A DNA stretch of 64,000 nucleotides from Bacillus sp. SJS (lineage in GTDB: Bacteria > Bacillota > Bacilli > Bacillales > Bacillaceae), in the NCBI RefSeq assembly GCF_000732485.2, contig NZ_JAQV02000031.1, positions 248,001-312,000 on the forward strand, given 5' to 3'. A model generated the notes under the pieces. That model was not told where the DNA came from, did no database searches, and was given only the letters and a program-made list of their open reading frames with translations. Of the stretch, positions 17,205-25,449 are shown in pieces (position 1 is the first letter of the stretch; each line of letters starts with the position of its first letter). Both the position numbers and the translations under genes were made by a program.

Positions 17205-18797
17205 TTACTCTTCAGAGAGCCAGGTTCTGAGGAGCTTCGCAAAGTCTTCCGGCTTCTCTTTTGCCAGCTTTTCAAGCTGCTTTCTTCTTACCGTTGCTTC
17301 TGATTCCGATTCTTCGTTCACATCAGGTACATTAATTGGAATCGTAACCAGTTCTTCTTCATACTCGTACTCATCTTCTTTTCTTCTTTTTCGGAAGAGA
17401 AGGAAAATAAGCAATAGTATGACAGCCAGGAGCGCACCTCCGGCAATATATACCCACATAGGAATGGCGGGTGATGATGCATTATCAAGTGCTTGCATCT
17501 TTCCTGCGAATGGCTGAACAGATACAACAATCTTGCTTTCGATATCCTGATCTGAAATTGGATTCGCATTTGCATCTTTATTAATAGAAGTACGGACGAT
17601 TGTAGACAGCATCTGCCTTATATCATCTACTCTTTCCTGTGGTATGGATCCGGGATTTTTAGGATTGGGAGGTTCAACCATTACCTGAATCCCCAAATCT
17701 CTTATTTTATATGGGCTTTCAACAATCTGTTTTTTTATTCTGTTAACCTCATTGTTGATCCGTTCTTCAGTCCGCTCGTAATTTCCATTACCGTTTTGAG
17801 CAGATTGTTCATAATTCGGAACGTCCCCTTCATTTGTTCCTGCTGTACCTCCGGCTGCCTGCGCACCGTCTCCGGTATAGGCTTCTGAAATACGCTCTGC
17901 GCTAACCTGGATTCCAGCCATATTCTCTTTATCCACAGGCTCGACTAAATTCTCTTCCCGGTTTTCCTGGGTAAAGTCAAGATCTGTTGTTACAGAAACA
18001 ACTACTTTATCTTGACCGATCATCGTTCCAAGCATTTTCTGCACCTGCTGCTGCAAATCCCGCTCGATCCCCATCTTGATATCATGCTGGCTGGCATAAT
18101 TGCTTACGGTTGGATCATTTTCCTTATTTTGGTCGAAATAGTTAAAATTATCGTCCATTATGACGATATTATCAGCAGGGAGATTCGGTACACTTTTAGA
18201 TACGAGATGATAAAGAGCGTCCACTCTTGTCTGATCCAATTTATTCCCGGGCTTCATCGTCACTACTATGGAAGCAGAGGCTTGTTCTGCTTCCTCACCG
18301 ACAAAGACAGTTTCCTGGGGGAGATTGATCATGACACTCGCATCCTTCACTCCCTCAATCCCTTTAATGAGGTTTGCAAGCTCTGTTTGGGTTGCCTTCA
18401 GTTTCAATACATCGAATTCATTGTCTGTCATCCCGAACCCGACATTTTGTCCAAAGAACGAATAGTCGATCGTACCGCTCTCCGGAAGTCCTTCGGCAGC
18501 AAGATCCACTTTCAAGCTGTTTACCATTTCAGCCGGTACGAGAATCGTCGTTCCGCTGTCTGCAATTTCAGATTGAACCCCTCTTCCGTCAAGTGTTTCT
18601 TTAATCTGCCCGGATTCTTCAAGTGTTAGTTCTTTATATAAAGGCACCAGATTCGGCCTGGATAAAAAGAAGGCCAGAACGGAAATCAGGATAACTGCTG
18701 CGAGGAAACTCCCAATCACCATTCCTTTTTGACCTTTTGATTTCCCCCTCCAGAACAGGAGGATTTTTTCACCTATTTCTTTAAGCTTTTGATTCAT
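17205..18797 (-). CDS. fliF: Flagellar MS-ring protein FliF
   Basis: FliF builds the MS ring in the membrane, the base on which the flagellum is built. The 530-residue protein has a membrane segment near 26-48, ring-building motifs in the extracytoplasmic part (LYKELTLEESGQIKETL, GLPESGTIDYSFFGQ), a variable Gly/Asn-rich loop near 315-345, a second membrane segment near 438-462 (followed by RKRRKEDEYEYEEE) and a C-terminal tail LAKEKPEDFAKLLRTWL that binds FliG. The ATG has GGAAAG upstream. Confidence 0.97.
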   Translation of the reverse strand: MNQKLKEIGEKILLFWRGKSKGQKGMVIGSFLAAVILISVLAFFLSRPNLVPLYKELTLEESGQIKETLDGRGVQSEIADSGTTILVPAEMVNSLKVDLAAEGLPESGTIDYSFFGQNVGFGMTDNEFDVLKLKATQTELANLIKGIEGVKDASVMINLPQETVFVGEEAEQASASIVVTMKPGNKLDQTRVDALYHLVSKSVPNLPADNIVIMDDNFNYFDQNKENDPTVSNYASQHDIKMGIERDLQQQVQKMLGTMIGQDKVVVSVTTDLDFTQENREENLVEPVDKENMAGIQVSAERISEAYTGDGAQAAGGTAGTNEGDVPNYEQSAQNGNGNYERTEERINNEVNRIKKQIVESPYKIRDLGIQVMVEPPNPKNPGSIPQERVDDIRQMLSTIVRTSINKDANANPISDQDIESKIVVSVQPFAGKMQALDNASSPAIPMWVYIAGGALLAVILLLIFLLFRKRRKEDEYEYEEELVTIPINVPDVNEESESEATVRRKQLEKLAKEKPEDFAKLLRTWLSEE

Positions 18798-18852
18798 TCT
18801 TTCCGTTCCCCCGGTTCTGATGACGACTCAATGGCAGGCAGTGAAAGTCATC

Positions 18853-19152
18853 TTACATTTGCATGCGCATTACTTCCTGATAGGCTTCAATCGCTTTATT
18901 TCTCATTTCAATTGCTGATAATAAGGTTACACTTGCCTTTTCAGCGGCTATCATTACATCCTGCAATTCAACATTTTGTCCTTTTGCCAGTGCCCCAGTC
19001 ATTTTATCCGACTCAAGCTGTGCACGGTTTACTTCATTCATAGCATTTTTCAGCATGTCTCCGAATTGGCCTGCCTGTGTTTGAGCCGGTGCCGCTGCCT
19101 TTGCCGCACCGTCCAAATTTTGAAGGGATATAGGAGTAATACCATTGATCAT
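18853..19152 (-). CDS. fliE: Flagellar hook-basal body protein FliE
   Basis: FliE links the MS ring to the rod. The 99 residues show the family pattern in the C-terminal half: FGDMLKNAMNEVNRAQLES and VELQDVMIAAEKASVTLLSA, ending VMRMQM. AAGGTGA lies before the ATG. It stands in the usual flgB-flgC-fliE-fliF order, with 11 bases after flgC and 55 before fliF. Confidence 0.95.
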   Translation of the reverse strand: MINGITPISLQNLDGAAKAAAPAQTQAGQFGDMLKNAMNEVNRAQLESDKMTGALAKGQNVELQDVMIAAEKASVTLLSAIEMRNKAIEAYQEVMRMQM

Positions 19153-19163
19153 GAATTTTCACC

Positions 19164-19607
19164 TTACTTTCCAATTTCTAATGCCTTTAAAAGCATGTTT
19201 TTAGAGGCATTGAACACGGTTACGTTTGCCTCGTAAGAACGAGTACTGCTGATTAAATCCGTCATTTCTTTAAGCGGATCAACATTCGGCATCTTAACAT
19301 AACCTTGCGCATCTGCATCCGGGTGCCCGGGATCATAAACTAATTTAAATGGTGATGAGTCATCACTGATTTTTGTAACCTGCACTCCGCTTCCGGCCTG
19401 GCCGGTTCCCGCTCTGGACAGCATAGAGGAAAAGCTGTCCTTCTCTTTTATTTCAACCATTTTCCGTTGGTAAGGCTGCCATTCCCCATCAACAAATTTT
19501 CCTCTTGTAGTCTCTGCATTCGCAATGTTTGAGGAAACAACATCCATTCTTAATCGCTGCGCAGTTAAAGCTGAGGCAGAGGTATTCAAGCTGTTAAAAA
19601 TGGTCAT
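19164..19607 (-). CDS. flgC: Flagellar basal-body rod protein FlgC
   Basis: FlgC is a proximal rod subunit. The 147-residue protein has the paired rod-protein ends: N-terminal ALTAQRLRMDVVSSNIANAE and C-terminal LISSTRSYEANVTVFNASK. The middle holds the GVQVTKISDDSSPFKLVYDP block found in FlgC. GGAGGGAGA precedes the ATG. It begins 3 bases after flgB. Confidence 0.96.
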   Translation of the reverse strand: MTIFNSLNTSASALTAQRLRMDVVSSNIANAETTRGKFVDGEWQPYQRKMVEIKEKDSFSSMLSRAGTGQAGSGVQVTKISDDSSPFKLVYDPGHPDADAQGYVKMPNVDPLKEMTDLISSTRSYEANVTVFNASKNMLLKALEIGK

Positions 19608-19610
19608 CGA

Positions 19611-19997
19611 TTATCTCCCTCCCGTCAAAACTGTCTGAAGCGATTTGAACTTCCCGTTTAATCTGTCAACAAGAGCGTTGTACTGAATTTGGTTTTTCGC
19701 AAGATCGGACATTTCCTGATCAATGTCCACACTATTGCCGTTCGAATGATAGGAGCTGTTTTTATTTTTAACTACAGCTCCTATTGTGGAGGCATTTGTA
19801 AATTCCAGGTGTCTTTGATCTGTCCTGGTTGCTTTTATAGAAGCCATCTCACTGTTTAAAACATTTTGAAAAGATACCTTTTTGGCTTTATATCCAGGGG
19901 TATCTGCATTGGCAATATTATTTGAAATCACTTTTTGCTGTATATTGGACGTTTTCAAGGCATTCTCAAGAGAAGTAATGGTATTTGAAAAGAGCAA
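19611..19997 (-). CDS. flgB: Flagellar basal-body rod protein FlgB
   Basis: FlgB is the first gene of the fla/che operon and encodes a proximal rod subunit. I start it at the TTG at 19997 (MLFSNTITSLENAL), since GGGGG lies 8 bases upstream and the B. subtilis protein begins almost the same way; an in-frame TTG at 20012 would consume this site. The product has 128 residues with the rod-protein motif QKVISNNIANADTPGYKAKK near 22-41 and the VDIDQEMSDLAKNQIQYNAL helix at the end. Confidence 0.93.
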   Translation of the reverse strand: MLFSNTITSLENALKTSNIQQKVISNNIANADTPGYKAKKVSFQNVLNSEMASIKATRTDQRHLEFTNASTIGAVVKNKNSSYHSNGNSVDIDQEMSDLAKNQIQYNALVDRLNGKFKSLQTVLTGGR

Positions 19998-20070
19998 AAT
20001 TAAAACCCCCACAATAGTTCTAAGTCATTCGTATCTTATTCATGTCGAATTATGTTAAATCCATACTGTT

Positions 20071-20099
20071 ATTGTAAATTTATATAGGCTCAAAGTCTA
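20071..20099 (-). promoter_or_regulatory. Putative fla/che operon promoter (sigma A, overlapping sigma D-like -10)
   Basis: On the minus strand TAGACT (20094-20099) and TACAAT (20071-20076) are 17 bases apart, a fair sigma-A promoter about 75 bases before flgB. Overlapping it, GCCTATAT (20082-20089) differs by one base from the sigma-D -10 consensus GCCGATAT, though its -35 is poor. B. subtilis fla/che is read from sigma-A and sigma-D promoters, so the pattern is reasonable. AATTTTC at 20113-20119 resembles half of a CodY box. None of this is tested. Confidence 0.5.
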
Positions 20100-20190
20100 T
20101 GAACTTCTTGTAAATTTTCGTCCTCATATTGTTCTATTTTTTGAACAGGACTTTAAACCTACATTTTGTAATTAAATTGAACTACAAAAA

Positions 20191-20224
20191 TAAAAAGGCA
20201 CCCGGAGAACGGGTGCCTTTTTAC
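20191..20224 (-). terminator. Intrinsic terminator after codY
   Basis: AAAGGCACCCG and CGGGTGCCTTT form a strong GC-rich stem with a short loop, and the minus-strand 3' side runs into TTTTTATTTTT. It starts just after the codY stop and separates the cod operon from fla/che. Confidence 0.93.
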
Positions 20225-20225
20225 A

Positions 20226-21005
20226 TCAATTTGATTTCAATCGCTCTAATTCAATGAGGAATTTGTCGTTAAGTACTTTAATGTATGTTCCTTTCATACC
20301 AAGGGAACGTGATTCGATTACTCCAGCACTTTCAAGCTTGCGAAGCGCATTTACGATTACAGATCGGGTAATTCCTACGCGGTCAGCAATTTTACTCGCT
20401 ACCAGCAGTCCTTCATTTCCATTTAATTCCTCGAAAATGTGCTCGATTGCTTCAAGCTCACTGTATGATAGGGAGCTAATCGCCATTTGAACAACTGCCT
20501 TGCTTCTTGCTTCTACTTCAATTTCGTCAGCTTTCTCGCGAAGAATTTCCATTCCGACTACTGTTGCGCCATATTCAGCAAGAATCAGATCATCATCTTC
20601 AAATTGTGCTTCAAGACGGGCAAGAATCAATGTGCCCAGGCGCTCCCCGCCGCCAATGATTGGAACGATTGTCGTTAAACCATTTTTGAACAGATCACGG
20701 TTTTCAACTGGGAATGCCGTATATTCACTGAATACATCCAGATTGGAGGAAGTCTCAGAGACTTTGAATAAGTTTTTTGTGTACTCTTCAGGAAATTGGC
20801 GGTCTTCAAGCATTTGTTTCATACGTTCATGTTCAATCTGCTGATTGATGGCAAATCCAAGCAGCTTCCCTCTTCTGCTGACAATAAAGATATTCGCCTC
20901 GATTACTTCACTCAAAATTTCGGACATTTCTTTAAAGTTAACAGGCTTTCCTGCAGCTTTCTGCAGCATTGCATTGATCGTTCTCGTTTTCTCTAGTAAA
21001 GCCAT
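20226..21005 (-). CDS. codY: GTP- and branched-chain-amino-acid-sensing repressor CodY
   Basis: CodY is the global nutritional regulator of low-GC Gram-positives. It binds GTP and Ile/Leu/Val and represses hundreds of genes during rapid growth. The 259-residue protein has an N-terminal GAF domain (about 1-155) and a C-terminal winged helix-turn-helix at about 203-222 ([20 protein letters not shown]). Its length equals that of B. subtilis CodY. A GGAGGAAA site precedes the ATG. It is the last gene of xerC-hslV-hslU-codY. In B. subtilis CodY also represses fla/che, which here begins about 230 bases downstream. Confidence 0.98.
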   Translation of the reverse strand: MALLEKTRTINAMLQKAAGKPVNFKEMSEILSEVIEANIFIVSRRGKLLGFAINQQIEHERMKQMLEDRQFPEEYTKNLFKVSETSSNLDVFSEYTAFPVENRDLFKNGLTTIVPIIGGGERLGTLILARLEAQFEDDDLILAEYGATVVGMEILREKADEIEVEARSKAVVQMAISSLSYSELEAIEHIFEELNGNEGLLVASKIADRVGITRSVIVNALRKLESAGVIESRSLGMKGTYIKVLNDKFLIELERLKSN

Positions 21006-21036
21006 GATTGGGTTTCCTCCTAAAAATAATCAATCT

Positions 21037-22434
21037 CTATAAGATAAATTGGCTTAAATCTTTATTGCTTGCGATTTTCCCCAGCTTTTCTTCAACATAT
21101 TGCGGTGTAATCGTTATTTTGTCCATTGTTACATCCGGAGCTTCGAAGGATAGATCCTCCAGCAGCCGCTCGAGTATGGTATGTAGTCTGCGTGCACCAA
21201 TATTATCTGTGTCCTGATTCACTTGAAAAGCAACCTCGGCAATCTTACGAATAGCTTCGTCTGAAAATTCAAGTTTTATACCTTCAGTTTCCAGCAGTGC
21301 TGTATATTGTTTTAAAAGTGCGTTATCCGGCTCAACAAGAATCCGGACAAAATCCTCTGTACTTAACTTTGAAAGCTCCACGCGGATTGGAAATCTCCCT
21401 TGCAGCTCCGGAATTAAGTCAGATGGCTTAGCCATATGAAAAGCACCTGCAGCGATAAATAGAACATGATCTGTTTTGACCGATCCATATTTCGTTACAA
21501 CGGTTGATCCTTCAACAATTGGAAGGATATCGCGCTGTACGCCCTCTCTTGAAACATCAGCTGAGCCTCCGCCGCTGTTTTTCTTGGCAATTTTATCGAT
21601 TTCATCAATAAATATGATTCCGGATTGTTCCGCACGGGTTACTGCCTCCTGTGTAGCTTCATCCATATCAATCAGCTTCTGTGCCTCTTCATTTTGAAGA
21701 ACCTTTCGAGCTTCTTTTACAGTCAGCTTACGCTTTTTCGTTTTCTTAGGCATAAAACTGCTGAAGGCATCCTGCATGTTCATGCCCATCTGTTCCATAC
21801 CCGACCCCTGAAGCATATCAAACATGGATGGCTGCTGTTCCTCAACGTCCACGGTTACATACTGATCCTCAAGTTCTCCGAGCTCCAGCTGATGAGCGAT
21901 TTTTTTCCTTCTTTCATTCAAATTCGAATCGTCATCATTGGATGAAGGATGGTCCTGTTCTTGCGTTCCGCCAAAAAGCATTTCAAAAGGATTTTTAGTG
22001 GACTGATTTTTTCTGGATGAAGGAACGAGCAGCTCGACAAGCCTCCTGTTGGCATTTTCTGCGGCCGTACCCTTCACTTCGCTCATCTTTTCTTCTTTCA
22101 CGATGCGAATAGAGCTCTCCATCAAATCTCTGACCATCGATTCGACATCACGGCCTACATAACCGACTTCGGTAAATTTTGTCGCTTCTATTTTGATGAA
22201 AGGCGCTCCGACAAGTTTGGCAATCCGTCTTGCAATTTCGGTTTTCCCGACTCCCGTAGGCCCAATCATCAAAATATTCTTCGGCACCACTTCATCCTTA
22301 AGTGATTCATCAAGAAGACTTCTGCGGTAACGGTTTCTTAATGCAACCGCTACAGCACGTTTCGCATCGTTTTGACCGACAATATACTGATCCAGACGCT
22401 CAACAATCTGACGGGGGGTTAATTGGTTTTTCAT
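21037..22434 (-). CDS. hslU: ATP-dependent protease ATPase subunit HslU (ClpY, CodX)
   Basis: HslU is the AAA+ unfoldase that feeds proteins to HslV. The ATG at 22434 ([20 protein letters not shown]) has AAAGGA upstream and gives 465 residues. Walker A is [13 protein letters not shown] near 60; the I domain (about 110-240) is long and charged; Walker B and sensor stretch is [18 protein letters not shown] near 247. The C-terminus DLSQFIL matches the family tail that enters HslV to activate it. It lies 16 bases after hslV. Confidence 0.97.
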   Translation of the reverse strand: MKNQLTPRQIVERLDQYIVGQNDAKRAVAVALRNRYRRSLLDESLKDEVVPKNILMIGPTGVGKTEIARRIAKLVGAPFIKIEATKFTEVGYVGRDVESMVRDLMESSIRIVKEEKMSEVKGTAAENANRRLVELLVPSSRKNQSTKNPFEMLFGGTQEQDHPSSNDDDSNLNERRKKIAHQLELGELEDQYVTVDVEEQQPSMFDMLQGSGMEQMGMNMQDAFSSFMPKKTKKRKLTVKEARKVLQNEEAQKLIDMDEATQEAVTRAEQSGIIFIDEIDKIAKKNSGGGSADVSREGVQRDILPIVEGSTVVTKYGSVKTDHVLFIAAGAFHMAKPSDLIPELQGRFPIRVELSKLSTEDFVRILVEPDNALLKQYTALLETEGIKLEFSDEAIRKIAEVAFQVNQDTDNIGARRLHTILERLLEDLSFEAPDVTMDKITITPQYVEEKLGKIASNKDLSQFIL

Positions 22435-22450
22435 GGGTACCAATCCTTTC

Positions 22451-22993
22451 CTACAGCTCTTCTACAATCACATTGTCATTCGTATATACGCAGATTTCTC
22501 CTGCGATTCGGAGTGCTCCTTCAGCAATTTCTTTAGCTGACAAGCTTTCCCCGCTGTAGCGCTTTAAGGCTCTTCCTGCTGAAAGAGCATAGTTGCCTCC
22601 GGAACCGATAGCAAGGATGCCGTCATCAGGTTCGATGACTTCCCCTGTTCCTGAAATTAGGAGTAAATCTTCCTTGTTCATAACAATAAGCATCGCTTCA
22701 AGCCTTCTGAGAACTTTATCGCTTCTCCATTCCTTAGCAAGCTCTACTGCTGCGCGCTGAAGGTTGCCATTATATTCTTCGAGCCTGCCTTCAAACATCT
22801 CAAACAGAGTAAACGCATCTGCTACAGATCCTGCAAAACCGGCGATTACTTTTCCGTTAAATAATCTGCGGACTTTTCTTGCTGTATGCTTCATGACGAC
22901 AGCATTGCCGAACGTTACCTGGCCGTCGCCTGCCATCGCATACCCGTCTTTATGGTGAATGGCAAATATTGTGGTTGCATGGAATTCACTCAT
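22451..22993 (-). CDS. hslV: ATP-dependent protease peptidase subunit HslV (ClpQ, CodW)
   Basis: HslV is the proteasome-like peptidase partner of HslU. The 180-residue protein starts [20 protein letters not shown], so it carries five residues before the Thr-Thr that forms the active N-terminus in E. coli HslV. Bacillus CodW has the same extension and, as reported for it, uses an N-terminal Ser as nucleophile; Ser2 here fits that. Other core blocks are [20 protein letters not shown] and [23 protein letters not shown] is a good site. Confidence 0.96.
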   Translation of the reverse strand: MSEFHATTIFAIHHKDGYAMAGDGQVTFGNAVVMKHTARKVRRLFNGKVIAGFAGSVADAFTLFEMFEGRLEEYNGNLQRAAVELAKEWRSDKVLRRLEAMLIVMNKEDLLLISGTGEVIEPDDGILAIGSGGNYALSAGRALKRYSGESLSAKEIAEGALRIAGEICVYTNDNVIVEEL

Positions 22994-23019
22994 GATCCAT
23001 TCCTCCTCTAGTCAACAAT

Positions 23020-23919
23020 TTACGCTCTAGGATGATGAGACATATATGTCTTCTTCAGCTGATCCTTAGAAACATGTGTATAAATTTGTGTGGAGGACAG
23101 GTGGGAATGACCCAGCAGCTCCTGAACACTTCGCAGGTCGGCACCTTCATTTAGCAGATGTGTGGCAAACGTATGGCGGAACATGTGCGGATGAATATGT
23201 AAGTTTGCTGCAGACTTTTTAACCAGCTCATTTAAGATATGCCGGATGCCTCCAGCTTTTAACGGATTTCCGCGATTGTTCAAAAAGATTGCATCATTCG
23301 GTGCGGCCTTTTGTATGAGCTGCTCGCGTCCATCTTTTAAATACAGCTCCAGAGCATCCTGGGCATAGCTGCCGAACGGGACATAGCGCTGCTTATTTCC
23401 CTTGCCGTTTACAAGAACTGTTCCCATATAAAGATCCGCATCCTGTTTTTTTAACCCTGCACACTCGCTCACCCTTATTCCCGTGCCATAAAGCATTTCG
23501 AGAAGGGCCTGATTCCTTTGGCCAAGCGGTGTGGAAAGGTCGGAAACTGAGAATAGCAGCTCCAGCTCTTTTTCATAAAGAAAAGTTGGAATCCTTCCCT
23601 CTTTTTTCGGAAGAGAAACAAGTGAAAACGGGTTATCATTCAGAAGTTTTTCACGGTTAAGAAACTTATAGAAGCTTCGGAGACTGGAAATCTTCTTAGA
23701 AATTGTTCGTCTTGCCAGTTTCATCTGATGAAGCTTTGTCAAATACAGTCTAATATCCTGGTAGGTCACAACATCAAGACCCGCAATTCCCTCTTCTTGC
23801 ATAAAAAGGGCAAATTCTTCAATATTTGCAGAGTAATTCACAATTGTATATTGTGAATAGTTTTTCTCAATTTGTAAATATTCTACGAACAAAATTAAAC
23901 TTTTCTTAACAATATCCAT
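23020..23919 (-). CDS. xerC: Tyrosine recombinase XerC (CodV)
   Basis: XerC resolves chromosome dimers at dif together with a second Xer protein. The 299-residue sequence has the SAM-like N-terminal DNA-binding domain and the catalytic domain with Arg in GTGIRVSECAGL near 148, the HPHMFRHTFATHLL box (HxxR) near 242-255, LGHSHLSSTQIYTH near 268 and the Tyr nucleophile in that last block. It heads the cod operon, as codV does in B. subtilis. GAGGTGAAG precedes the ATG. Confidence 0.95.
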   Translation of the reverse strand: MDIVKKSLILFVEYLQIEKNYSQYTIVNYSANIEEFALFMQEEGIAGLDVVTYQDIRLYLTKLHQMKLARRTISKKISSLRSFYKFLNREKLLNDNPFSLVSLPKKEGRIPTFLYEKELELLFSVSDLSTPLGQRNQALLEMLYGTGIRVSECAGLKKQDADLYMGTVLVNGKGNKQRYVPFGSYAQDALELYLKDGREQLIQKAAPNDAIFLNNRGNPLKAGGIRHILNELVKKSAANLHIHPHMFRHTFATHLLNEGADLRSVQELLGHSHLSSTQIYTHVSKDQLKKTYMSHHPRA

Positions 23920-23931
23920 TTCTTCACCTCA

Positions 23932-23973
23932 CAAGGGCGATTAAATGTTATCACATTGTAACCGCCCTTGCAA
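23932..23973 (-). promoter_or_regulatory. Putative cod operon promoter inside an inverted repeat
   Basis: TTGCAA (23968-23973) and TAACAT (23945-23950) are 17 bases apart on the minus strand, with TG one base before the -10 (extended -10). The same segment lies within the 8-base inverted repeat CAAGGGCG (23932-23939) / CGCCCTTG (23963-23970). The outer arm overlaps the -35, the inner arm falls just past the -10 and next to the xerC ribosome binding site. It could be an operator or, on read-through RNA, a hairpin. Confidence 0.5.
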
Positions 23974-23979
23974 TGAATA

Positions 23980-25290
23980 TCAAATTGTTTTCGAAATTTT
24001 TTGAATTGTTTCCAGCGCTCTATTTGCATAAGCCTCGTAACGATCTTTCTTCACTTTGATTCTTTTAGGAAGTTCGGGAAAGATTCCAAAGTTAGCATTC
24101 ATTGGCTGGAAATTGTCCGGATTAGCTGAAGTAATGTAGTTAGCCATACTTCCTAATGCCGTTTCAGCAGGAAGCACAGCAAGTTCTTTGCCCAGCACAA
24201 GATTTGCGGCGTTTATGCCGGCCAGAAGCCCTGAAGCCGCTGATTCTACATACCCTTCAACACCTGTCATTTGACCTGCAAAGAATAAATCTTCACGGTG
24301 TTTGGACTGGTAAGTAGGCTTTAACAGTTTTGGAGAATTAATAAATGTATTGCGGTGCATTACGCCATAGCGGACAATTTCTGCATTTTCAAGACCTGGG
24401 ATGAGCTTTAGCACTTCTTTTTGAGGTCCCCATTTTAAATGTGTCTGAAAACCGACAATATTATATAGTGTTCCCGCTGCATCATCCTGTCTAAGCTGAA
24501 CTACTGCATATGGACGCTTCCCTGTTTTCGGGTCTTCCAGTCCAACAGGCTTCATCGGTCCAAACAGCATGGTCTTCTTTCCGCGCTTAGCCATTACTTC
24601 GATCGGCATGCAGCCCTCAAAAAAGATTTCTTTTTCAAATTCCTTCAATGGAACGGTTTCAGCCTCAATGAGAGCTTCATAGAAACGGTCAAATTCTTCT
24701 TCTGTCATCGGACAATTTAAATATGCCGCTTCGCCCTTGTCATAGCGGGACTTTAAATACACTTTGTCCATATCAATGCTGTCTTTTTCGAGAATGGGTG
24801 CTGCCGCATCATAAAAATAGAAATAATCTTCTCCTGTGAGTTTTTGCAGCTCATCTGACAGTGCCTTTGAAGTAAGCGGGCCTGTTGCGATGATTGTTGG
24901 TCCCTCAGGGATATGAGTAACCTCTTCATTCATCACAGTCACATTTGGATGATTCTTAACCCGTTCCGTAACCAGCCCTGCAAATTCATGGCGATCGACG
25001 GCAAGTGCTCCTCCGGCAGGAACCGCACAATCATCTGCGGATTTAATAATAACCGAGTTTAACTGTCTCATTTCTTCTTTAAGCACTCCAACAGCATTTG
25101 TCAGTGCATTGCCTCTAAGTGAATTGCTGCATACAAGCTCAGCAAATTTGTCCGTATGATGAGCAGGTGTCTGCTTTACCGGCCTCATTTCATATAAGTT
25201 AACACGCACTCCTCTTTCTGCAAGCTGCCATGCTGCTTCGCTTCCGGCAAGACCTGCACCTATCACATTAACAGTAGATGGTTGACTCAT
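23980..25290 (-). CDS. trmFO: Methylenetetrahydrofolate-tRNA-(uracil-5-)-methyltransferase TrmFO
   Basis: TrmFO (Gid) makes m5U54 in the T loop of tRNAs with methylenetetrahydrofolate and FAD. The 436-residue protein opens with the FAD-binding [20 protein letters not shown], has [20 protein letters not shown] near 51-70 with the conserved Cys, and the C-terminal [20 protein letters not shown] block near 341-360. The ATG follows GAGGAGGAAA. It lies between topA and xerC, as in B. subtilis. Confidence 0.97.
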   Translation of the reverse strand: MSQPSTVNVIGAGLAGSEAAWQLAERGVRVNLYEMRPVKQTPAHHTDKFAELVCSNSLRGNALTNAVGVLKEEMRQLNSVIIKSADDCAVPAGGALAVDRHEFAGLVTERVKNHPNVTVMNEEVTHIPEGPTIIATGPLTSKALSDELQKLTGEDYFYFYDAAAPILEKDSIDMDKVYLKSRYDKGEAAYLNCPMTEEEFDRFYEALIEAETVPLKEFEKEIFFEGCMPIEVMAKRGKKTMLFGPMKPVGLEDPKTGKRPYAVVQLRQDDAAGTLYNIVGFQTHLKWGPQKEVLKLIPGLENAEIVRYGVMHRNTFINSPKLLKPTYQSKHREDLFFAGQMTGVEGYVESAASGLLAGINAANLVLGKELAVLPAETALGSMANYITSANPDNFQPMNANFGIFPELPKRIKVKKDRYEAYANRALETIQKISKTI

Positions 25291-25325
25291 ATTGATTTTC
25301 CTCCTCGTGGGGTTTAGATAAAAGA

Positions 25326-25412
25326 TCTGTTAAACCTGGGATGTTGATTTCCGCTGCTCAAAGGAGTCTCGCGCCTTCCGCTCCATTCAACAGGTATTAA
25401 AGCTTTAACAGA
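25326..25412. repeat. Truncated dispersed GC-rich repeat (family B) with 9-base inverted ends
   Basis: From 25345 to 25400 the sequence shows GATTTCCGCTGC, then GGAGTCTCGCGCCTTCCGCT and TTCAACAGGTATTAAA. The same blocks occur at 57338-57462 with about 70 more bases in the middle, so this copy looks internally deleted. It is framed by TCTGTTAAA (25326-25334) and its exact reverse complement TTTAACAGA (25404-25412). It lies between topA and trmFO. Blocks of this type are, from memory, common between genes in Bacillaceae. Confidence 0.6.
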
Positions 25413-25420
25413 GCCTAAAT

Positions 25421-25449
25421 AAAAAGAAGGTGAGCGAAAAGGCTCACCG
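25421..25449 (-). terminator. Intrinsic terminator after topA
   Basis: GGTGAGC (25429-25435) and GCTCACC (25442-25448) form a 7-base-pair stem; the minus-strand 3' side continues TTCTTTTTATTT. It begins directly at the topA stop, so trmFO may need its own promoter or read-through. Confidence 0.85.

Noticed and set aside
18012-18629. Plus-strand frame of 205 codons
   Set aside because: It is antisense to fliF, whose reading frame is certain; composition is shadow-like (Ser, Leu, His, Cys rich) and no start signal is seen.
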